Shown piece after piece: positions 8,492 through 14,865 of a DNA stretch of 17,464 bases. The position numbers and the translations under genes are program-made. The DNA is from Pseudomonadota bacterium (lineage in GTDB: Bacteria > Pseudomonadota > Alphaproteobacteria > Acetobacterales > Acetobacteraceae). The notes under the pieces were generated by a model. The model saw only the letters and a program-made list of their open reading frames with translations. It was not told the DNA's origin and searched no databases. Each line of letters begins with the position of its first letter. Position 1 is the first letter of the stretch. Where the stretch lies: contig JAKCCP010000411.1 of assembly GCA_021841985.1 (NCBI GenBank), forward strand, positions 1 through 17,464. The letters run 5' to 3'.

Positions 8492-8543
8492 TCGTTTTCC
8501 CATCCTTCTTACGGCCGATCTGGCCGGGAAGGCGTTATTGCAC

Positions 8544-8566
8544 AAAAAAAAGGCACCGACTGTGCC
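8544..8566 (-). terminator. Terminator-like hairpin with T8 tail in the ubiH-type leader
   Basis: Read on the minus strand, GGCAC and GTGCC arms (8566-8562 and 8556-8552) enclose a 5-base loop and are followed at once by eight T residues (8551-8544). This is the layout of a Rho-independent terminator, though with a short 5-bp stem. It lies 52 bases before the monooxygenase ATG, on the strand that would be its leader, so it could attenuate that gene or stop antisense transcription arriving from the glnK side. Confidence 0.5.
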
Positions 8567-8673
8567 AAGCGGTGGCAAACCCGATCATGGTCTGATGCCC
8601 GCCATCTAGGCAAGAGGAACCTCGCCTTGCCGTGACCCGTCCCTGACGCGGCACCGGGGGCGCCGTCCGGTTG

Positions 8674-8690
8674 CGGCACGGTTCTTGAAT
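8674..8690 (+). promoter_or_regulatory. Possible sigma-54 promoter for glnK-amtB
   Basis: CGGCAC-GGTTC-TTGAA resembles the sigma-54 consensus TGGCAC-N5-TTGCA. The GG at 8675-8676 and the dinucleotide at 8687-8688 are exactly 10 bases apart, as required for -24/-12 elements, but the -12 pair is GA rather than GC. Initiation would fall near 8700, about 85 bases before glnK. NtrC-activated sigma-54 control is well known for glnK-amtB operons. I found no dyad matching the NtrC site spacing upstream, so support is partial. Confidence 0.4.
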
Positions 8691-8768
8691 TCCTTCATTT
8701 TCGTGGGTGTCGCCACACCGTCATCGGGGTGGGGCACCGCTCAAGCGAACGACAACGACGCGAAATGA

Positions 8769-9122
<354 letters not shown>

Positions 9123-9177
9123 ATCCCCTCGCCGTCTTCCCTCAGCCCAGCCCCACTCATCCCAAGGAAGTGAGACG

Positions 9178-10548
9178 ATGAAGCCCACACGGCTTTCCTT
9201 TGCCCGCGCGTCGCTGATCGCGACCGGCCTGCTCGCCCTCCCCGGCCTCATTGCCCCCGCCCTCGCGGCCGACGCGCCGCCCAAGATCGACACCGGCGAT
9301 ACCGCCTGGATGCTCACCAGCACGGCGCTGGTTCTGATGATGACCATCCCGGGCCTCGCCCTCTTCTATGCCGGCATGGTGCGCAAGAAGAACGTCCTCG
9401 CCACCATGATGCAGTCCTTCATCATCTGCTGCCTGGTGACGATCACCTGGATGGTGATCGGCTACAGCCTCGCCTTCGCCAACGGCAATCCCTATATCGG
9501 CGATTTCTCGCGCTTCATGCTGAATGGGATCGGCGCCCATATCAGCCAGGGCAATGATGTCGGCTTCGTGCTCGGCGCCGGGACCGATGGCGCGACCCCC
9601 TTCACCATCCCCGAAACCGTCTACATGATGTTCCAGATGACGTTCGCGATCATCACCCCGGGGCTGATCGCCGGCGCCTTCGCCGACCGCATGAAATTCA
9701 GCGCGATGTGCGTCTTCATCGTGCTGTGGTCGATCCTCGTCTACAGCCCGATCGCGCATTGGGTGTGGAGCGCCAATGGCTGGCTGGCGACGCTGGGGGC
9801 GGCGGATTTTGCCGGCGGCACCGTCGTGCACATCAATGCCGGCATCGCCGGGCTGATGGCGGCCCTGGTGATGGGCAAGCGGGTCGGCTATGGCCGCGAC
9901 AACATGATGCCGCACAACCTCGCCTACGCGGTGATCGGCGCCTCGCTGCTCTGGGTCGGCTGGTTCGGCTTCAACGCCGGCTCCGCGGTCGGCGCCAATG
10001 GCCGCGCCGGCATGGCGATGGCGGTGACGCAGATCGCGACCGCCGCCGCGGCTTTGGCCTGGACCTTCGCGGAATGGGCGGCGAAGGGCAAACCCTCGGT
10101 GCTCGGGGCGATCTCCGGCGCCGTCGCCGGCCTCGTCGCCATCACCCCGGCCTCGGGCTTCGTGCTGCCCGGCGGCGGCCTGGTGATCGGCATCGCCGCC
10201 GGGGTGATCTGCTTCTGGGCGGCGACCTCGCTCAAGCACCTGCTCGGCTATGACGACAGCCTCGACGCCTTCGGGGTGCATGGCGTCGGCGGCATCGTCG
10301 GCGCGCTGCTCACCGGCGTCTTCGCCTATGGCCCGCTTTCCGCCACCGCCGGCGCGCCGGCGGGCATCGTCGGCGGCGTGCATCAATTGATGATCCAGGC
10401 CGAGGCGGTCGTCGTCACCCTGGTCTGGAGCGGCGTCATCTCGTTCATCATCCTCAAGGTGGTGGATGCGACGATCGGCCTCCGCGTGACGCAGGAGCAG
10501 GAGATCGAGGGCCTCGACGTGGTGCTGCACGGCGAACAGCTCGGCTGA
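9178..10548 (+). CDS. amtB: Ammonium transporter AmtB
   Basis: This 456-residue precursor forms a trimeric ammonium channel in the inner membrane. An N-terminal signal peptide (cleavage near ALAA, residue ~30) precedes the first helix, as in many proteobacterial AmtB proteins. Conserved segments appear in order: TIPGLALFYAGMVRKKNV, QMTFAIITPGLIAGAFADR, ADFAGGTVVHINAGIAGL with pore His218, FGFNAGSAVGANG, and DAFGVHGVGGIVGALLTG with pore His368. These two are the twin histidines of the Amt pore. The ATG at 9178 is preceded by AAGGAAG (9164-9170) with a 7-base gap; an earlier in-frame ATG at 9067 lies inside glnK and would spoil the signal peptide. It is cotranscribed with glnK and ends at a strong terminator. 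Confidence 0.96.
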   Translation: MKPTRLSFARASLIATGLLALPGLIAPALAADAPPKIDTGDTAWMLTSTALVLMMTIPGLALFYAGMVRKKNVLATMMQSFIICCLVTITWMVIGYSLAFANGNPYIGDFSRFMLNGIGAHISQGNDVGFVLGAGTDGATPFTIPETVYMMFQMTFAIITPGLIAGAFADRMKFSAMCVFIVLWSILVYSPIAHWVWSANGWLATLGAADFAGGTVVHINAGIAGLMAALVMGKRVGYGRDNMMPHNLAYAVIGASLLWVGWFGFNAGSAVGANGRAGMAMAVTQIATAAAALAWTFAEWAAKGKPSVLGAISGAVAGLVAITPASGFVLPGGGLVIGIAAGVICFWAATSLKHLLGYDDSLDAFGVHGVGGIVGALLTGVFAYGPLSATAGAPAGIVGGVHQLMIQAEAVVVTLVWSGVISFIILKVVDATIGLRVTQEQEIEGLDVVLHGEQLG

Positions 10549-10574
10549 CCCCCTCCGCTTCGAGCCAGACAAAG

Positions 10575-10605
10575 GCCTGGGGGCGCCATCCCCCAGGCTT
10601 TTTTT
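10575..10605 (+). terminator. Rho-independent terminator of glnK-amtB
   Basis: A perfect 9-bp GC-rich stem, GCCTGGGGG (10575-10583) with CCCCCAGGC (10590-10598), closes a 6-base loop and is followed by seven T residues (10599-10605). It begins 27 bases after the amtB stop and separates the nitrogen operon from the amidase gene, which therefore needs its own promoter; the AT-rich stretch at 10636-10650 is the only candidate region. Confidence 0.93.
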
Positions 10606-10662
10606 GGCGAATTCAACAAGAAGGATGCAACTCCCGATATTTTATGTTAGCATCATCCGGCA

Positions 10663-11523
10663 ATGACCCGGAATTATACCGTAAGCCGACGTTTGCTGCT
10701 CGGGGCGGGGGTGAAGGCGACCTTCCTTCTCCCGACCACGCTGATCGCCGGCCTCGCCCAGGCGGCGACCCCGGGGGCAGAGCCGCCGCGCCACGCGCCG
10801 GCGCACAAGGCCGCTCGGCCGCCGCCGCGCCTGGTCGTGCTCGATCCCGGCCATGGCGGCAAGGATCCCGGCGCCATCGGCGTCTCCGGGACTTATGAAA
10901 AACACGTGGCACTGGCCACCGCCTTCGAACTCAAGCGGCAATTGGAGGCGTCCGGGCACTACCGCGTCGAACTGACCCGCGCGCGGGATGTCTTCATCCC
11001 CCTCGAACACCGGGTGGGCATCGCCGAGCAGCATCGCGCGATGCTGTTCGTCTCGATGCATGCCGATGCCCTCACCGATCCCCGCGTGCGCGGCGCCAGC
11101 ATCTACACGCTCGGTGCCCATGCCTCGGATGCGCAGACGCGCGAACTCGCCCGCCGCGAAAACAGCGCCGACCGCTTCGCCGGCCCGGATTTCCAGGGCA
11201 CCTCGCCCGAGGTCGCGCAGATTTTGGCGAGTCTCGTGCAGCATGAGACCCGGGTCGGCTCGGCGCGCCTGGCGCATGACCTGGTGGGCGCCCTCGGCCC
11301 GAGCTTGCCGCTGCTCCCCAACCCGGCCCGGCATGCCGGCTTCGTCGTTTTGAAAGCGGCGGATATTCCGAGCGTGCTGGTGGAAATGGGCTTCATGTCC
11401 AACCGCCAGGACGAGGCCGCGCTCCGCCGCGGCCAGCACCAGATGCAGATCGCACAAGCGATGAAACGCGCCGTCGATGCCTATTTCGCCGCCGCCGATC
11501 AAGGACTGCGTGTGGCCGGGTAG
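10663..11523 (+). CDS. N-acetylmuramoyl-L-alanine amidase (Amidase_3, AmiC-like), Tat-type signal
   Basis: This 286-residue zinc enzyme cleaves the amide bond between N-acetylmuramic acid and the stem peptide of peptidoglycan, normally for daughter-cell separation. The N-terminus has a twin-arginine pattern, VSRRLLLGAG (R9-R10), a hydrophobic stretch and AQA before residue 35, suggesting folded export by Tat, as known for E. coli AmiA and AmiC. Catalytic motifs are all present: LDPGHGGKDPGA with zinc ligand H64, E79 in TYEKH, SMHAD with H133, and LVEMGFMSN with E241. There is no N-terminal AMIN domain, so localisation must rely on other contacts. The ribosome site is weak; ATG 10663 is fixed by the signal sequence. 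The protein is complete, and the gene is followed directly by repeat copy 2. Confidence 0.93.
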   Translation: MTRNYTVSRRLLLGAGVKATFLLPTTLIAGLAQAATPGAEPPRHAPAHKAARPPPRLVVLDPGHGGKDPGAIGVSGTYEKHVALATAFELKRQLEASGHYRVELTRARDVFIPLEHRVGIAEQHRAMLFVSMHADALTDPRVRGASIYTLGAHASDAQTRELARRENSADRFAGPDFQGTSPEVAQILASLVQHETRVGSARLAHDLVGALGPSLPLLPNPARHAGFVVLKAADIPSVLVEMGFMSNRQDEAALRRGQHQMQIAQAMKRAVDAYFAAADQGLRVAG

Positions 11524-11536
11524 AAATTCAAACGAA

Positions 11537-11626
11537 ATTTTTCCCCGTTGGTCAGTGCCTGCGGCACTGACCGCTCCGAGAAAACAGGAAAAGTCTTTTT
11601 GCTTCTTTTTCTTCAGAAAAAGAAGC
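11537..11626 (+). repeat. Intergenic structured repeat, copy 2 (after the amidase gene)
   Basis: This is the second copy of the element at 7146-7240, inverted relative to it on the chromosome but in the same orientation with respect to the gene it follows. Hairpin A has 10-bp arms at 11550-11559 and 11563-11572 with a 3-base loop. Hairpin B has 11-bp arms at 11601-11611 and 11616-11626 with loop TTCA. The block 11590-11625 is identical to copy 1. It fills the 109-base gap between the convergent amidase and YhdP-like genes, so it could end transcripts from both sides. Compared with copy 1, the outer enclosing stem is much weaker. Confidence 0.8.
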
Positions 11627-11632
11627 TCTTTC

Positions 11633-14600
11633 TTACTTATTACTATTGAAAAGGTTGAAAATATCGCGGGTGAATCCGGGGGTCAGCGCGGTCAGCGGAT
11701 TGACCGAGACTTTCGGGTCGTCGAACGGTCCGCTCGCCGAATACGAGGCCGCCACTATGCCGCCGCCGCGCTCGGGGCTGAAGAGGCGCCCGAGAAGGGG
11801 GATGCGGCCGAGCAGCGAGTTGAAGAAATAGGCCGGAACGACGGTGCCGGCGAGGTCGAGGAAACGGGTGTCGAGATCGATCGTGCCCTTCGCCGTGAAC
11901 CCGAGCGAGGCGTTCGACATGCGCGCATTGGCGAGCGAAATCACCTCGTTCTGGTAGGATAACGGCGCCACCAGCCGGTCGAAGGCGAGGCTCCGGCCGG
12001 GCTGCTGGCCGAGCAGGCCATACACCGTCATCCCCTGCAGGATGCGCATGGTGAGCGGGGCATCGCGGAGGCTGAACCCGGTGATCTCGAGCGTGCCGTC
12101 GAGCGGATGCGCGGGCTTCGCATCGTCGAACCGCCCGGCGAAGCTGAGCCGCCCGCCGGCCATGCTGCTGACCCCGGCGACGCTCGCCAGCAGGGCGCCG
12201 GCATCGTCGGCGCTCGCGCTGACCCGCCGCTCGCCGCCCGGCGCGCGGGTGAGCGCGAGCCGGAAGCTCCCGCGCGCGCCGCCGCCGCGATCGAAACCCT
12301 CGGCCTTGAGCGCGGTGAGCAGGCGGCCATCATCCTCGGCGCTGAGAGTGAGAAATCCGATGCGCCGCGCGGGACCGAGGAGAACGGTATCGAACGCCGC
12401 CGCCACCTGCCATGCCGCCCCCGGCGCGTCGGGCGCCGCTGCCATCGCCGCCGGGCGCCGCGCGGCACCCGGCTTGTGGTCGGCCGGCGAGGATTTCCGC
12501 CGCCCGGAGAGATCGAGGCTCGCGCCGTTGAGGCGTACGCGATAGGGCGCGCCGTTCGCCGCCGGGAACAGGAGATCGCCATGGACATGGGTCGCGCCGA
12601 GATCGCAGCGCGCGATCACGAGATGCCACGGCGCGCCGTTCGCGGTGTCGGCCGAGGCGAGAACGGCGGCGTCCCGGCTTTGCAGAACGATATGATCGAT
12701 GCCGACCAGGCGATCGTGATCGAGGCGGAGATCGGCGTCGAGGTGCCCGGCAACCCCGATCGACTTCCGCCAGCCGAGCGGCACCGGCGTGAGGCCGGCC
12801 GGGGTGAGATCGGCCGCGAGCGCGATCGTCGCGGCGCCGTCGCGGCGCTCGATCCATTCGGCGTCGAGCGGGATCGCGCCGCTCAGGCGGCCGCCGGGAT
12901 CGAGGCCGAGACGCGCGAATTCCGCCGCCCCGAGCCGCGCCCGCAGCGCGACTTGGGTCACTTCCTGGCCGGGCGGGCCGGCGGTGAAATCCAAACGCAC
13001 GCCGAGCCGGGCCGGAACCCCGGCGAGCAGCGCCGTGCCGTCGGCGCGGAGACCGGAATCGTCGATGGCGAGCGTCGCTTCGCCGCCGGTGAGATCGCGC
13101 CCGGCGGCGATCCCGCCGAGACGGAGATCATGCACCGTGGCGGTCGCCGTGATCGCGACATCGTCGATCCTCACCGCCCGCGCGAGCGGCAGAGCGACGG
13201 TGAGGTTCGCCGCAAACGCGCCGCCCGGGTCATGCAGCGGCAGCGGACGATGGTCGAGGAGATGGAGCCTTTTATGGGCGAGCAGCGTCAGCGCGTCGGC
13301 AACCTTGCCGGTGAGCGCGAAATGCATCGCGGCGGTCTGATCGGGGGCGTCGAGCCCGGCGATGTGAACGGCGCCGGCGGTGAGCTGGATCACGCCGCCG
13401 CCGGGGATGGCGACGTCGCCGGAGCGCGCGGCGATGTCCAGCGCATCGGGGGCGGTGATGGTCAAGGTCGCGCCGGCGTGTCGCAGCGGCGGCAGCGGCG
13501 CGAGCCAGGTGACGGCGAGATCATCGCCGGCGAGTTGCCCCGAAATCGCATCGAGGCGTGGCGCGTCCCCGTCCGGGCCGGCGCTCGCGGCGAGTTTCAG
13601 ATGCCCGTCATGCGCGACCCCGGCGGTGATGTTCGCGACCAGCCAGTCACGGGTGTCGGCGGCGAGGCCGGGCGGCCAGTAGCGTGCGAGATCGGCGAAG
13701 GCGACTTGATCGAGCCGGGCATCGAGGGCGAGCGCGACCCGCCCTTGCGCCGCGCGCGACAGCACGCCCTCGCCGCGGAGCGTCGGGCCGGCGCCGCGAT
13801 CGGGCGCCGCGAGGGTTGCCGACATCTCGTGGAGCAGCAGATGGTCGTGATCGGTCGCGCTGATCGCGAAATGCGCCGCCAGAAGCGGGATCGCGCCGCC
13901 AGCGAGGTCGAGATGCCCGGCCCCGAGGGTGAACGCGCCGGCGATCCCGCGCCAGGCGAGATCGCGGCCGAGGCGGAGCGTGATGTCGGCGCTGAGCGGG
14001 GCGACGAGCGCCTTGAGCGGCGCGAAAACCGGCGCCGCGCCGGCGAGCGCCGCCGGCACGATCGGCCCCAGCGTCGCCGCGACCAGGATCGGCGCCGCGC
14101 CCCGCTCGGCGAGCGTGATCCGGGCACGGAGCGGGAGCGTCTGGCCATCGGCCGCGAGGGTCGCCGCGAGATCGCCGGTGAAGCCGTCATCCGCCCGGCG
14201 ATCGAGCACCGCCTCCGCGCCATCGATCCGCCACCGGAGGTCGAGCGCCTGGTCGGTGATGGTGATCTCGCTGCTGGCGAGGCGGACGCGGCGGAGATCG
14301 CCAAGGTCGATCCCGCTCGCAACGAGAAGCGAGGCCGCCGGCTCGGCCTCGCGCGGCGCATCGTCGGCGAACAGTGACACCGCCCCATCCCGCCCGCGCA
14401 CCAGGCGAAGCCGCTCGATATCGAGATCGGCGGCGCGCGGCGCGAGGCGTCCGAGCAGGAGGGCGTGCAGCGCGAGCGAAACCTCGGCGCGCGGGATCTG
14501 GGCGATTTCGTGCCCGGCGCGGTCGCTCGCGACGAGATCGGCGAGGCGGAGATCGATCGGGCGATCGACGCCCCCCCGCCACCCCTCCCAGACCAGCGCC

Positions 14601-14851
14601 GCTTGCCCGATATGCAGCACGATCGGATGCGCGCCGCGATTGGCCGCCGCCTCCAGCCGGCGGGCGAGCCAGGCGAGATTGACCGGCCCCTGGGTCAGCC
14701 GCCAGAATCCGGCGCCGAGCGCGAGGGACGCGAGCACCGCGAGCGCCAGCGCCAGCGCCGCCAGCCGGTGCAGCGCCCACCACGCCGGGCGCAGCCAGTG
14801 CCGCCGGCGCCAGAGGTAAGCGAGCGAGGCTTGACCGGGAAGGGATTTCAC
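11633..14851 (-). CDS. YhdP/AsmA-like envelope protein (DUF3971 type)
   Basis: This 1,072-residue protein resembles the YhdP/TamB/AsmA group, inner-membrane-anchored proteins that span the periplasm and help move phospholipids to the outer membrane. A basic N-terminus (residues 1-30) is followed by one membrane helix near 30-50. The long middle is made of alternating hydrophobic beta-strand-like segments, as in these bridge proteins. The C-terminus, with RILQGMTVYGLLGQ, ISLANARMSNASLGFTAKG, and LLGRIPLLGRLFSPERGGGI, is the most family-like part. The start is a GTG at 14851 with only a weak GGCGAG upstream, and it lies 14 bases from the divergent glnE start. In alphaproteobacteria such a gene commonly neighbours glnE. 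Family assignment is by pattern, not alignment. Confidence 0.8.
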   Translation of the reverse strand: MKSLPGQASLAYLWRRRHWLRPAWWALHRLAALALALAVLASLALGAGFWRLTQGPVNLAWLARRLEAAANRGAHPIVLHIGQAALVWEGWRGGVDRPIDLRLADLVASDRAGHEIAQIPRAEVSLALHALLLGRLAPRAADLDIERLRLVRGRDGAVSLFADDAPREAEPAASLLVASGIDLGDLRRVRLASSEITITDQALDLRWRIDGAEAVLDRRADDGFTGDLAATLAADGQTLPLRARITLAERGAAPILVAATLGPIVPAALAGAAPVFAPLKALVAPLSADITLRLGRDLAWRGIAGAFTLGAGHLDLAGGAIPLLAAHFAISATDHDHLLLHEMSATLAAPDRGAGPTLRGEGVLSRAAQGRVALALDARLDQVAFADLARYWPPGLAADTRDWLVANITAGVAHDGHLKLAASAGPDGDAPRLDAISGQLAGDDLAVTWLAPLPPLRHAGATLTITAPDALDIAARSGDVAIPGGGVIQLTAGAVHIAGLDAPDQTAAMHFALTGKVADALTLLAHKRLHLLDHRPLPLHDPGGAFAANLTVALPLARAVRIDDVAITATATVHDLRLGGIAAGRDLTGGEATLAIDDSGLRADGTALLAGVPARLGVRLDFTAGPPGQEVTQVALRARLGAAEFARLGLDPGGRLSGAIPLDAEWIERRDGAATIALAADLTPAGLTPVPLGWRKSIGVAGHLDADLRLDHDRLVGIDHIVLQSRDAAVLASADTANGAPWHLVIARCDLGATHVHGDLLFPAANGAPYRVRLNGASLDLSGRRKSSPADHKPGAARRPAAMAAAPDAPGAAWQVAAAFDTVLLGPARRIGFLTLSAEDDGRLLTALKAEGFDRGGGARGSFRLALTRAPGGERRVSASADDAGALLASVAGVSSMAGGRLSFAGRFDDAKPAHPLDGTLEITGFSLRDAPLTMRILQGMTVYGLLGQQPGRSLAFDRLVAPLSYQNEVISLANARMSNASLGFTAKGTIDLDTRFLDLAGTVVPAYFFNSLLGRIPLLGRLFSPERGGGIVAASYSASGPFDDPKVSVNPLTALTPGFTRDIFNLFNSNK

Positions 14852-14865
14852 GGCGACGCTCGCCG

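Noticed and set aside
8544..8566. Resemblance of the minus-strand hairpin plus T-run to the 3' end of a Cas9 tracrRNA
   Set aside because: The similarity is limited to a short generic terminator hairpin. There is no cas gene, no CRISPR repeat array and no anti-repeat in the window.
8552..8566. GGCAC-N5-GTGCC dyad as an NtrC activator site for glnK
   Set aside because: Known NtrC sites have GCAC and GTGC half-sites 7 bases apart, whereas here the gap is 5, and the adjoining T8 on the minus strand fits a terminator better.
10625..10666. 13-codon open frame whose TGA overlaps the amidase ATG, as a possible leader peptide
   Set aside because: The purine run AGAAGG abuts its ATG with no spacing, so it is a poor ribosome site, and the peptide shows no recognisable regulatory codon run.
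12107..14377. 756-codon open frame on the plus strand opposite the YhdP-like gene
   Set aside because: Same low-complexity shadow character, and it overlaps a gene with an N-terminal membrane helix and a family-like C-terminus.
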